Assembly (NCBI GenBank): GCA_900108205.1
Contig: FNUU01000006.1
Span: 43,496 to 107,495, forward strand
DNA from: Eubacterium ruminantium
GTDB taxonomy: Bacteria; Bacillota; Clostridia; Lachnospirales; Lachnospiraceae
Reading direction: 5' to 3'
DNA length: 64,000 nt
Position numbers and translations under genes: made by a program. Under the pieces are notes generated by a model, which made no database searches, was not told the DNA's origin, and was given only the letters and a program-made list of their open reading frames with translations. Below, in pieces: positions 17,299-26,015 of this stretch (its first letter is position 1; each line of letters opens with the position of its first letter).

Positions 17299-17327
17299 AG
17301 TATAATGTGTAAAAACTAAAAAATCAA
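17299..17327 (-). promoter_or_regulatory. Promoter of the YdcF-like gene
   Basis: On the minus strand, TTGATT and TATACT are separated by 17 bp, about 30 bases before the start codon. Confidence 0.6.
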
Positions 17328-17504
17328 TAAACATTTCCTTTGAAGTGGGAAACTGGCTGAGGTCTTCATAAAAGCAAAGTGAAAATAAGACAAAAAAGAT
17401 GGCGAATTCAAGACGATCTTCGTTATAATGCACAAGCGAACTTGTGTATTATTAACAAAATTTAATAATTCGGGCAAAATATGGTGAAAATATACAAAAT
17501 ACGG

Positions 17505-17532
17505 TTGCTTTTTTATGTAAAAGTGATATAAT
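17505..17532 (+). promoter_or_regulatory. Promoter of the exporter leader RNA
   Basis: TTGCTT, 16 bp, then TGA-TATAAT. It drives the leader that precedes the NatA/NatB-type genes. Confidence 0.65.
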
Positions 17533-17537
17533 TGCAT

Positions 17538-17658
17538 TCAGTTGATACTTAGTTGTTCACGTTTGGAACATGTGAGAAGGCTAGGTTGCTGTGGGGGCAT
17601 TACTATAGAAGAAACTGCAAGGAAACTTGTCAGTTTCTTTCTTTTTTCTTTGAATAAT
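17538..17658 (+). ncRNA. Unidentified structured leader RNA ending in a terminator
   Basis: About 120 nt start just after the promoter. The 5' half can form CTTAG/CTAGG enclosing a bulged hairpin CACGTT-TGG-AAC-AT-GTG. The 3' end is a strong terminator: AAGAAACTG-CAAG-GAAA-CTTG-T-CAGTTTCTT then TTTTTTC (17619-17657). Promoter, folded domain and terminator before a coding region is the layout of a riboswitch or attenuator. The class was not recognised, so the ligand is unknown. The next 120 bases to the start codon hold another hairpin (GTGAT..ATC/GAT..ATCAC, about 17712-17738). Confidence 0.55.
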
Positions 17659-17780
17659 CTTTATATTATTTTAACTTGGATTAATCATAGAATAAGAGTA
17701 TTATGTTACTATGTGATGATCGTCCGAAAGATGATCACAGTTTATGACTTTAGTACTGAATTCATTTGGAAATATATTTT

Positions 17781-18554
17781 ATGATTAAGGCTGAGAATCT
17801 TGTAAAAACCTTCGTTAAAAATGAAAAAAGGAATAAAAAGACAGAGTTTAATGCAGTTGATAGCATTTCTCTGGAAGTGGGAGATGGAGAGATAGTCGGA
17901 ATACTTGGGCCTAACGGCGCAGGAAAAACGACTCTTCTTCGTATGCTTTCAAGCCTTATGAAACCGACCTCGGGAAGTGTTACCATTACGCTTGGAGAAG
18001 GTAAGGAGATACTGAAGGATCAGATAGAGCTGAGACGTCATATCGGTTATCATTCCGGTAATACCAAGCTTTACGGCAGACTATCTACCCGGGAAATGCT
18101 TTCAATGTTTGGGACGATTTACGGGCTTACGGATGAGGTGATCGGTGAGAGGATTGGCAGTATTTCAAAGGTCCTTTCAATGGATGAATTCATTGATAAC
18201 CGTATCGAGAAGCTGTCGACCGGCCAGACTCAGAGAGCAGCGATCGCCAGATGCCTTATACATGATCCGGAAATATATATATTTGACGAACCGACTCTTG
18301 GCCTGGACATCATAAGCAGTGCAGCTATCACAAAGTTTATGAAGGGTGAGAAGGACAGGGGGAGAACAGTCATTTATTCCACACATTATATGGAAGAAGC
18401 TGAATATCTCTGCGACAGAATAGTAATGATCAACAGAGGACATATTATCACAGATCTTACTCCCGAGGAATTAAAGAAAGAAACCGGAACCACAAATATG
18501 CGTGATGCTTTTAATGCCATAGTGGAGAGGGAGGAGCTGAAAAATGAAGAGTAG
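17781..18554 (+). CDS. NatA-like ABC transporter ATPase
   Basis: ATP-binding subunit of an ABC-2 exporter, 257 residues. Walker A is GILGPNGAGKTTLLRML. The signature region reads KLSTGQTQRAAIARCLIHDP, a TGQ variant of the usual SGGQ. Walker B is IYIFDEPTLGLDI, and the switch histidine is in YSTHYMEEAE. The closest family by layout is NatA (sodium export) with NatB downstream. The ATG at 17781 is taken as start although only TGGA precedes it; a TTG at 17766 is the alternative. It overlaps the permease gene by 11 bases, so the two are translationally coupled. Substrate is not shown by sequence. Confidence 0.9.
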   Translation: MIKAENLVKTFVKNEKRNKKTEFNAVDSISLEVGDGEIVGILGPNGAGKTTLLRMLSSLMKPTSGSVTITLGEGKEILKDQIELRRHIGYHSGNTKLYGRLSTREMLSMFGTIYGLTDEVIGERIGSISKVLSMDEFIDNRIEKLSTGQTQRAAIARCLIHDPEIYIFDEPTLGLDIISSAAITKFMKGEKDRGRTVIYSTHYMEEAEYLCDRIVMINRGHIITDLTPEELKKETGTTNMRDAFNAIVEREELKNEE

Positions 18555-20709
18555 AAAGATTATAAAGGTGCTCTTCAAGAAGGAGCTTCTGGATGTACTC
18601 AGAGATAAAAAAACAGTAATAATGATGCTGGTTGTTCCGGTGATCCTTTATCCGCTTATTTTTATGGTGGCTCTTGGGATAATGTCGGCGGTGCAGAGTA
18701 ATCTTGATACCAATACCTACGATATAGTGGTAGATACTGCGGCCGACAAGGGAGATTTCTATGACTATCTCACCAAGAACAGTGAAGGACAAGAAGGAAG
18801 CTACACTCTGAACATCACTTCTGCCGAGGGCGGATATGACTATATGAGTGATGTGAAGAATGAAAAATATGATGTTTATGTATCTGCGGAATATATTTAT
18901 TCCGGTGCAGAGGACATGACCGGAGATGAAGGATCAGCTGCGGATGATACTGCATATCATGAAGATGATGGCAGTACAAAGAATTCCTCCGGTTTAGGAG
19001 AATACGAAGAAAAAAGAGTAAGAATAAAATATCATATTTATTATCTTTCCTCTGCAACGAATTCTAACTATGCCTCAGGGATTATTTATGAGCACCTGAA
19101 AGATATGAACAGTAAAATGAGCCGCCAGATACTGTATGATTCCGGGCTTGATGCAGAAATGACAATTAATCCGATCCTTTTTGAGTATGATAATGTTGCG
19201 AGCGGAAAACAGTCTATGGGAAGTATGCTTGGAACGGTCCTTCCATTTCTTCTTGTTATCAGTCTTCTCATGGGCATCATGTATCCGGCTATTGATACAA
19301 CTGCAGGAGAAAAAGAAAGAGGAACTCTTGAAACACTGCTTACACTTCCGGTGACCAATCGGCAGATGATCGTGGGAAAATTCCTTACGGTTGCCTTGAT
19401 AGGTATCATTTCTGCCTTTTTAAACATACTTTCAATGGGTACGATCGCTATCTATGCAACGAAAATGCTCAGAGATAACGGGCTTATCAATATCGGAAAT
19501 GTCAGCTTTTCCGGTTTTATACCGGTAATACTGATAGGCATTGTGGCAATCCTTGCTTTTTCACTGTTCCTCAGTGCCATTACCATGTGTGTTACTTCCT
19601 TTGCAAAAAGCTATAAGGAAGCGAATAATTATATCACGCCGCTGATGCTTATAGTCCTTTTTATCGGATATATCGGTTTCATACCAAATATGGATCTTAA
19701 CGGCGCAGTAGCCATGGTACCGGTTGCAAATATCTGCCTCCTTATCAAAGAACTTCTTGTTTTTAAGGCCGGAGTGGATGCGGTTGCCATGGTGCTCCTC
19801 AGCAATGTTTTATATGCCTTCATAGCGATAATGCTGCTCAGCAGGATATATGACAGTGAACAGATTCTGTTCAGCGATGGACGGGGCTCTCTGCAGCTCT
19901 TCGAGAAGAGAAGCAATCTGAAAAAGGGAGGCGTTCCTACTGTGTCCGATGCATGGTTTGTACTGCTGTTTGGAATGGTACTGGTGATCTACGTGGGCGG
20001 AATGCTCCAGACGAAATTCGGTACCGGAGGGATTGCGGGCACTCAGCTTATCATTCTGATGCTGCCGCTTTCAATGGCAGTCTATACCAAGAAGGACCTG
20101 AAGCAGACCTTCAGCATTAAGAAACCTCGTCTTATCGATGTTGTCGGAAGTCTTATTCTGATGATCGGCTGTATCGGTGTCGGTACAAGTATATCGGTGT
20201 GGCTTGCAAATGTTTTTAAGGACAGCACTGCCAAGGCAGAGAAAACCATTTCGGTACTGGGAGAAGGAAATATCTGGGTTTCATTTATTGTTGTGGCTCT
20301 GATGCCTGCAATATGTGAGGAAATGATGTTCAGAGGCTATGTTTTTTCTGCGGCAAAAGCCAGATATAAGATGGCGGGTACCGTGATCTTTGTAGCGATA
20401 GCCTTTGGAGTTTATCATATGAGTATTGCCAGATTTTTTGTTACAGCAATGATTGGCGCAGCTCAGGCTCTTGTGGTATACTATACGGGCAGTATTATTC
20501 CGGCAATGATAATGCACTGCTTCAACAATGCATTTTCGGTAATCAGGCTTTACCATGAGGAGGATGTTATCAGGGTAATGCCATTTATGGATGAAAGTAA
20601 TTTTGGCCTCGGCAGGGGCGTGCTGATGTTTTTGATCGGAGCTGTTCTTATGGCTGCCGGACTTATGCTGGTAATAAAAAAACATTGTGATAAAAAATAT
20701 CCTGTTTAG
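18544..20709 (+). CDS. NatB-like ABC-2 permease fused to CPBP intramembrane protease
   Basis: A 721-residue membrane protein. The first ~490 residues are an ABC-2/NatB permease. It has an N-terminal helix, a long extracytoplasmic loop of about 190 residues, then helices with the conserved GEKERGTLETLLTLPVTNR. The C-terminal part is a CPBP (Abi/CAAX-like) domain with EEMMFRG near residue 592, FGVYHMS near 622 and HCFNNAF near 659, the predicted metal or active-site residues. Such permease-CPBP fusions exist as an annotated family. The protease may process the substrate or protect against it (inference). GGAG precedes the ATG within natA. A GH25 gene follows 32 bases later. Confidence 0.9.
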   Translation: MKSRKIIKVLFKKELLDVLRDKKTVIMMLVVPVILYPLIFMVALGIMSAVQSNLDTNTYDIVVDTAADKGDFYDYLTKNSEGQEGSYTLNITSAEGGYDYMSDVKNEKYDVYVSAEYIYSGAEDMTGDEGSAADDTAYHEDDGSTKNSSGLGEYEEKRVRIKYHIYYLSSATNSNYASGIIYEHLKDMNSKMSRQILYDSGLDAEMTINPILFEYDNVASGKQSMGSMLGTVLPFLLVISLLMGIMYPAIDTTAGEKERGTLETLLTLPVTNRQMIVGKFLTVALIGIISAFLNILSMGTIAIYATKMLRDNGLINIGNVSFSGFIPVILIGIVAILAFSLFLSAITMCVTSFAKSYKEANNYITPLMLIVLFIGYIGFIPNMDLNGAVAMVPVANICLLIKELLVFKAGVDAVAMVLLSNVLYAFIAIMLLSRIYDSEQILFSDGRGSLQLFEKRSNLKKGGVPTVSDAWFVLLFGMVLVIYVGGMLQTKFGTGGIAGTQLIILMLPLSMAVYTKKDLKQTFSIKKPRLIDVVGSLILMIGCIGVGTSISVWLANVFKDSTAKAEKTISVLGEGNIWVSFIVVALMPAICEEMMFRGYVFSAAKARYKMAGTVIFVAIAFGVYHMSIARFFVTAMIGAAQALVVYYTGSIIPAMIMHCFNNAFSVIRLYHEEDVIRVMPFMDESNFGLGRGVLMFLIGAVLMAAGLMLVIKKHCDKKYPV

Positions 20710-20741
20710 GTACTTGTAACAGGAAAGGAGTACTTTTTTAT

Positions 20742-21725
20742 ATGGGAAGACATGACAGAAAAAGAATAGTCGTTCTTACGGTCTGGTGCCTTGTGCTTAC
20801 ATTTTTTGTAATAGCTGAGGCAATAGCACTTGTAATAATGGGACTTAAGGTATATGAAGAAAAGGATGGCATGCCTATAGCCGTAAAGTTTGAACAGGCT
20901 GGAGCTTTATCCCTGGGTGAATCGGATTTTCCGGAGCTTGTTGAAGAAAATTATATAAAATATCTGAATAAAGCATACATTCTAATAGGTTCGTATCCGG
21001 ACTGTGAAATGTATAAAATAAGTGCAAATATACCTAGAAATGATTTTGATTTTGAAAATGATTTTGTTTTTGATGAAAATGATGGTTTCCAGTATCGGGT
21101 GGTAAACGGAGAGAAGGTATCCAGGGTTGCCATTGACGTGTCCCAGTATCAGGATACTATAGACTGGAAGAAGGTAAAAGACGCCGGAGTGACCACGGCT
21201 ATTGTAAGGATCGGCTTCAGGGGCTATGGTTCATCCGGTTCTCTTAATCTGGATCCGATGTTTGCCGACCATTATGATAAAGCTGCAAAGGCGGGTCTTG
21301 AGGTTATGCCGTATTTCTTCTCGGAGGCGGTCAGTTACGAGGAAGGCGTGGAAGAAGCAAATTTTACTCTTAAGAGCCTTAAGGGACATGCCAAAACAGA
21401 CACCATCGTTGTGGATACCGAATACATTTATTCAGAAGATAATGTTCGTGCGAATGATATAAGCGCCGAGGACAGAACAGAGGCGCTGAAGGGCTTCTGT
21501 GAAACAATTAAGGCAGCGGGCTATAAGCCTATAATCTATGCGAGCTTTGGATGGTTTATATTTAATATGGATCTTGAACAGCTTTCGGAATATGAATTAT
21601 GGCTTGCGGCGTATGACGGACTGGATTTTCCGTATAAGCTTGCGGGATGGCAGTATACTCCAAGCGGCAGCTGCCCGGGAGTTGAGGGAGACGTTGATGT
21701 GTCTGTATGGTTCCGTGATAAATAA
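20742..21725 (+). CDS. Membrane-anchored GH25 muramidase
   Basis: Glycoside hydrolase family 25 (lysozyme type), which cleaves the MurNAc-GlcNAc bond of peptidoglycan. An N-terminal helix (residues about 10-33, uncleaved anchor or signal) is followed by an unknown region to about 125. The GH25 barrel starts at VSRVAIDVSQYQDTIDWKKV and contains YFFSEAVSYEEG, the catalytic IVVDTEY segment, IYASFGW and WQYTPSG. The length of 327 is usual. AGGAAAGGAG precedes the start. The 32-base gap to the exporter gene suggests one operon, linking the exporter to wall remodelling (inference). Confidence 0.92.
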   Translation: MGRHDRKRIVVLTVWCLVLTFFVIAEAIALVIMGLKVYEEKDGMPIAVKFEQAGALSLGESDFPELVEENYIKYLNKAYILIGSYPDCEMYKISANIPRNDFDFENDFVFDENDGFQYRVVNGEKVSRVAIDVSQYQDTIDWKKVKDAGVTTAIVRIGFRGYGSSGSLNLDPMFADHYDKAAKAGLEVMPYFFSEAVSYEEGVEEANFTLKSLKGHAKTDTIVVDTEYIYSEDNVRANDISAEDRTEALKGFCETIKAAGYKPIIYASFGWFIFNMDLEQLSEYELWLAAYDGLDFPYKLAGWQYTPSGSCPGVEGDVDVSVWFRDK

Positions 21726-21811
21726 TAGGTATAGCTATTGATTTACATTTTTGAATGTGGTAAAAGTATTAAATTAGTCATAGAAGAAACTATACTCGAG
21801 AGGTGAATATC

Positions 21812-24046
21812 ATGAGTGGTTATATAAATATCAGTAATGAAGAAGTAAATGCTAAAAAGAATACAAAATTCTACGCGACCCTTGCCGGAACAAAGGCTCT
21901 TATCGGAGGGATGAAGCTTGCAAGAAAGAATGCAACTCATGTTCCGGGAAATAAAGCTCTTAAGGTATGTCCGGAATTCCTTGCGCAGATAGATAAACCA
22001 AAGGTTGTTATCGGTGTTACGGGAACAAATGGAAAGACAACAGTTTCGAATCTTATAGATGATGTTCTTGCGGATACAAAGCTGGAATTTATAGACAACA
22101 GATTCGGTGGAAATATCGCATCCGGAATAGTTTCAGCCCTTGTAAAGAACTCTGATGCAAAGGGCAGAATGAAAAAGCAGTATGCAGTACTTGAATTTGA
22201 TGAGAGAATGACCACCAAGGTTTTCCCTTATGTAAGACCGAAGATCCTTGCGGTTACAAATCTTTTCAGAGATTCCTACAGAAGAAATGCACATCCGGAA
22301 TATATATTTGATATCCTTAATCAGACCATACCGGAGACTACAAAGCTTGTTTTGAATGGTGAAGATCCGCTCAGCTGCCATCTGGCACCGGATAATAAGA
22401 GGGTATATTTCGGAATAGAAGACAAGTCTGTTTATATGGATGAGACCAATAATATAATTCAGGATATGACGGCATGCCCTGAATGCGGAACCAGACTGGA
22501 CTATGAATATGTAAGATATCATCATATCGGAAAGGTTAAATGTCCGAAATGCGGTTTTTCTTCTCCGAAGGAGTTTGATTATGCGGTAGAACGTATTGAT
22601 TCCGAGAACAGAAGAGTTTATATCAGAACTCCAAAGGGAAAATTCGATATAAAACTGCTGGGTGATAATATCACTGACGTATATAACCAGATTACTGCAG
22701 TTGCTGTCCTCATGGAGTTCGGCGTATCACAGAAGAGGATCGTGGATTCCTTTGAGAAGATGAAGATTGCTGAAACCCGTTATGACGATATAGTAGTAAA
22801 AGATGTCCATATTACAAACTATGTGGCAAAGGGACAGAATCCTGTAGCGGTTTCAAGAGTATGTGATTTTGTTGGAAAGGAAAGCGGCAGGAAGGCAGTT
22901 GTCCTTATTATCGATGACTTCTTTGACAGGAAGGAAAGCAGTGAGAATGTCGCATGGTTCTTCGACACGGATTTTGAGTTTCTGAATTCGCCGGATATAA
23001 CTCAGATCGTTGTTGGCGGAATGAGACAGTATGATCTCACCATGAGGCTTCTTCTTGCGGGCATTCCGAGAGAAAAGATACTGTCGGTAGACAGTGATGT
23101 AAAGCCGGCAGAGCTTATAGATCTGAATGGACTTGAGAAGGTGTTTGTCCTTCATGATATTTATACAACACATTATGCTCAGGCAGTCCAGAAGAGACTG
23201 GGTGAGAGACTTGAGAAGGGCGAACTGTCGGTTTCCGAAAAGTCAAAGGAATATATTGAATCCTACAGAAAAGTATTCAGAGATATTGAGCCAAAGGGAA
23301 ATGAAGCAGAGAAGAGTGCAGCAAGAGGAAAAGGAAAGGTTATTGAAGTACTTTATCCTGAATTCTGTAATCTTTTCGGCGACAGCAGCAATATGAAGTA
23401 CCTGAAGGCATGTCTGCCTGAAGCAGAGTTCAGATATACTCCATTTACTGAAGAACCTCTCTTTATGAAGCAAAAGGTTGATCTTATCTACGTTGGTGCC
23501 ATGACAGAAAACAAGCAGGAAATGGTGGTAGAAAAGCTGAAGCAGTACAAGGATAAACTGGTTGAACTTCGTGAAAACGGAACAGCTATGCTGTTTACTT
23601 CAAATGCTGTTGAATTGCTTGGAAATTATATTGAAAATGAAGACGGAACCCAAGTTGAGTGCCTTGGAATGTATGATTTTTCAGCTAAGAGAGACAGAAT
23701 GAACCGTCTGAACAGTCTGTGCAGGGGACATTTCGGTGATACAGAGATAGTGGGCTTTAAAACACAGTTTACTGTTGCGACAGATGTTGGTGAGGAATTA
23801 AATCTCTTCACTATAGATAAAGGACTTGGAATGAATAAGGAAAGCAGCCTGGAAGGAATCCATGACAAGAATCTCTTTGCTACTTATCTTGTGGGACCAT
23901 TCCTTGCTCTGAATCCTGAATTTACCAATTATTTCATGAGAGATGTACTGGGTGTTAAGGGCGCAGTTCCGGCTTACTGGGTAGAGGCTCGTAAGGCGTA
24001 CAGAAGACGTGTTAAGGAATTTCATGATCCGAAGGTAGAGTTTTAA
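21812..24046 (+). CDS. MurT-like Mur ligase fused to a degenerate GatD-like domain
   Basis: A 744-residue protein. Residues 1-480 match MurT, the ligase of the MurT/GatD complex that amidates D-Glu of lipid II. It has the P-loop GVTGTNGKTT (68-77), a zinc ribbon with Cys222, Cys225, Cys244 and Cys247, and the C-terminal IIDDFFDRKESSENVAWFFD region. Residues about 510-715 resemble the GatD glutamine amidotransferase (YPEFCNLFGDSSNMKYL, TYLVGPFLALNPEF). At the nucleophile site MLFTSNAVELLG has Ser597 where Cys is expected. At the His site V694 replaces His. The amidotransferase part is therefore predicted inactive. The GTG at 21803 is an alternative start; the ATG at 21812 has GAGAGGTG at proper distance. 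Confidence 0.8.
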   Translation: MSGYINISNEEVNAKKNTKFYATLAGTKALIGGMKLARKNATHVPGNKALKVCPEFLAQIDKPKVVIGVTGTNGKTTVSNLIDDVLADTKLEFIDNRFGGNIASGIVSALVKNSDAKGRMKKQYAVLEFDERMTTKVFPYVRPKILAVTNLFRDSYRRNAHPEYIFDILNQTIPETTKLVLNGEDPLSCHLAPDNKRVYFGIEDKSVYMDETNNIIQDMTACPECGTRLDYEYVRYHHIGKVKCPKCGFSSPKEFDYAVERIDSENRRVYIRTPKGKFDIKLLGDNITDVYNQITAVAVLMEFGVSQKRIVDSFEKMKIAETRYDDIVVKDVHITNYVAKGQNPVAVSRVCDFVGKESGRKAVVLIIDDFFDRKESSENVAWFFDTDFEFLNSPDITQIVVGGMRQYDLTMRLLLAGIPREKILSVDSDVKPAELIDLNGLEKVFVLHDIYTTHYAQAVQKRLGERLEKGELSVSEKSKEYIESYRKVFRDIEPKGNEAEKSAARGKGKVIEVLYPEFCNLFGDSSNMKYLKACLPEAEFRYTPFTEEPLFMKQKVDLIYVGAMTENKQEMVVEKLKQYKDKLVELRENGTAMLFTSNAVELLGNYIENEDGTQVECLGMYDFSAKRDRMNRLNSLCRGHFGDTEIVGFKTQFTVATDVGEELNLFTIDKGLGMNKESSLEGIHDKNLFATYLVGPFLALNPEFTNYFMRDVLGVKGAVPAYWVEARKAYRRRVKEFHDPKVEF

Positions 24047-24084
24047 TGATATGTACAAAATAAATATCGTATGTAGTAACATAT

Positions 24085-24149
24085 AAAAACAGACTGCAAT
24101 GTACCGGTTTCTGATCAACATCAGAGAGGGTATATGCAGTCTGTTTTTT
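24085..24149. terminator. Bidirectional terminator between convergent genes
   Basis: AAAAACAGACTGCA (24085-24098) pairs with TGCAGTCTGTTTTT (24135-24148). An inner CTGAT/ATCAG stem sits in the loop. It serves the MurT-like gene (+) and GH13 gene (-). Confidence 0.9.
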
Positions 24150-24169
24150 ATGCAGTTGGTCAGAGATTT

Positions 24170-25480
24170 CTATCTCTCCATTTTCCATATTTCTGAAGAA
24201 TATGGCTGGAGCAGTGAACCGCCGCCGAAGTCATGCTTTGTTCCGGTGATAAGTTCATCAGCCATTCCGCAGCCGGCATCAAAGTGAGCAGTGAAAGGCT
24301 GGTCAGATGCATTTATGGCAACAAGGATTCTTTCATCCTCGAAACGTCTTTCAAATATACACTGATGATTTGTGAGAAGAACTGATCTGAAGCTGCCATA
24401 ATTAAGTGCCTTGCTGTTTTTCTTGATATCGGCAAGTCTTGAAATATGCTCTGTGAGATCGTTCCATTCAGGCTTCTCGAAGGATGCCCTGAGTGCAGGG
24501 TCGCCTTCTTCTTTTCGTGCTTTTGCTCCCCATTCACTTCCGTAGTAAACACAAGGAATACCCGGCATACCGAAGGCAAGAGTATAAATGAGCGGAAGAT
24601 GCTTTTCGTTGTTCAGTATGCTTGCAATTCTTGTAACATCATGATTATCTACAAATGACAGAAAATGTTTTCCTCTGTACCAGCTCCAGTTTTCAGGACC
24701 GAACTGCTGTATGAGAGTATTGATTATCTCAAACATATTCATGCAGTTAAAGCTGGAATAAAGTCCCTTGTAGCAGGCGTAGTTGGTTGCACTGTTGAGC
24801 ATGCCGTCATTTACGAACTGATTATAGTCTCCGTGGAGAAGCTCTCCCAGAAGAAGGAAATCATTTCCGATTGAATTTGCCTTGTCACGAAGCCTGTGAA
24901 GGAAATCTCTGTCAAGGCAGTAGGCAACATCAAGCCTGAGACCATCTATATGGAAATTTTCGATCCAGAAATCAATTGCTTCAAAGATATGCTGGATAAC
25001 AGCTTCATTTCTGAGGTTCAGCTTGACAAGGTCATAGTTGCCTTCCCAGCCTTCATACCAGAAGCCGTCGTTGTAATTGGAATTACCGTCAAAGGAAAGG
25101 TGGAACCAGTCTTTGTATGGTGAATCCCATCTCTTTTCCTGAACATCTCTGAAAGCCCAGAAGCCGCGTCCCACATGGTTGAATACACCATCCAAAACAA
25201 CCTTGATGCCTTCCTTGTGAAGTTCATCACAGAGAGCGGCGAAGTCTTCATTTGTGCCAAGTCTGGTATCGATTTTTTTATAGTCACGGGTATTGTATCC
25301 ATGGGTGTCTGATTCGAAAACAGGTGAGAAGTAAATGGCATTTATACCAAGCTTCTTCATGTGGGGAATCCACTCGCGGATTTTCTCTATACGGTGAGCA
25401 GGCACCCCGTCATTTTCAAATGGTGCGCCGCAGAAACCGAGAGGATAAATCTGATAGAAAACACTTTCTTCGTACCACAT
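24170..25480 (-). CDS. GH13 alpha-glycosidase (alpha-amylase family), cytoplasmic
   Basis: A 436-residue glycoside hydrolase family 13 enzyme acting on alpha-glucans or maltodextrins. The four conserved regions are present: DGVFNHVG, GLRLDVAYCLD (nucleophile Asp), LLGELLHGD (acid/base Glu) and FVDNHDVTR. It has no signal peptide, so intracellular maltodextrin use is likely; the exact specificity (neopullulanase, cyclomaltodextrinase or alpha-amylase) cannot be read. The frame extends upstream to 25543. The ATG at 25480 (MWYEESVFYQIYPLG) has AAGGAG in front and matches the family N-terminus. It is monocistronic with its own promoter. Confidence 0.92.
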   Translation of the reverse strand: MWYEESVFYQIYPLGFCGAPFENDGVPAHRIEKIREWIPHMKKLGINAIYFSPVFESDTHGYNTRDYKKIDTRLGTNEDFAALCDELHKEGIKVVLDGVFNHVGRGFWAFRDVQEKRWDSPYKDWFHLSFDGNSNYNDGFWYEGWEGNYDLVKLNLRNEAVIQHIFEAIDFWIENFHIDGLRLDVAYCLDRDFLHRLRDKANSIGNDFLLLGELLHGDYNQFVNDGMLNSATNYACYKGLYSSFNCMNMFEIINTLIQQFGPENWSWYRGKHFLSFVDNHDVTRIASILNNEKHLPLIYTLAFGMPGIPCVYYGSEWGAKARKEEGDPALRASFEKPEWNDLTEHISRLADIKKNSKALNYGSFRSVLLTNHQCIFERRFEDERILVAINASDQPFTAHFDAGCGMADELITGTKHDFGGGSLLQPYSSEIWKMER

Positions 25481-25514
25481 ATTGTTATTCTCCTTTTCAA
25501 TAGAATGCCTGCAT

Positions 25515-25543
25515 ATTATACCATTTTTGAGGGGATTATGCAA
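25515..25543 (-). promoter_or_regulatory. Promoter of the GH13 gene
   Basis: On the minus strand, TTGCAT, 17 bp and TGG-TATAAT, about 30 bases before the start codon. Confidence 0.8.
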
Positions 25544-25560
25544 ATTGCGGCGGCGACAGA

Positions 25561-25760
25561 ACTCACGGTCTTTCAGACCGTTACTATCCTCACTGCGTTC
25601 GGACTCACGGGGCCCTCCCTCGTTTCACTCGGGCAATCCCGTTACTTAGGCACCAGCATCATGTTCCATGATGCTGCGGTATTGCTTCGCAATCCCTGGG
25701 CATACTGCGTATGCCGTGTCCTCACTGCGTTCGGACTCACGGTCCTTTGGACCGTTACTT
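25561..25760. repeat. Modular hairpin-rich non-coding element
   Basis: The frame ACTCACGG..CCGTTACT occurs three times around different hairpins, including ACGGTC-TTTCA-GACCGT (25565-25581) and ACGGTCC-TTT-GGACCGT (25739-25755). A 24-bp exact direct repeat lies at 25587-25610 and 25719-25742. Between them are AGCATCATG-TTC-CATGATGCT, ATTGC-TTC-GCAAT and GCATAC-TGC-GTATGC. Reading frames through it are not convincing. It lies between the divergent GH13 and surface-protein genes. Confidence 0.75.
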
Positions 25761-25889
25761 AGTTGCGTATTTGTTGCGGAGGAGAGAGTACTATACGAAA
25801 ATGAAAGCTGGCGAGGGAAGAATAATACATAATAATAGTTGATTTCAGAAAAAAATAATCTAGTTAATAAAAAATTAATTGTAGGTTTA

Positions 25890-25918
25890 TTGATTATAGT
25901 ATTTATTTGTGATATAAA
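25890..25918 (+). promoter_or_regulatory. Promoter of the Asp-rich surface protein gene
   Basis: TTGATT, 17 bp and TGA-TATAAA. Confidence 0.7.
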
Positions 25919-25943
25919 AGGAGTGTGTAGGTGTTTTTTTGAT

Positions 25944-25965
25944 GCTTATTTATATATAAATAAGC
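25944..25965. promoter_or_regulatory. Perfect 22-bp palindrome in the leader
   Basis: GCTTATTTATA followed directly by its reverse complement, about 25 bases downstream of the promoter. It could be an operator or an RNA hairpin. The protein bound is unknown. Confidence 0.5.
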
Positions 25966-26015
25966 TGATTAGATGATAAACGCTTACGGAAAGACGAAAG
26001 GAGGTAACTTGAACA

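Noticed and set aside
25252..25762. Frames running through the hairpin-rich element
   Set aside because: They are explained by the palindromic repeats; no ribosome site, no family features, and they overlap the GH13 promoter.
25919..26015. A c-di-GMP riboswitch before the Asp-rich surface protein
   Set aside because: ACGCTTACGGAAAGACGAAAG looked suggestive, but the required receptor elements and fold are not present.
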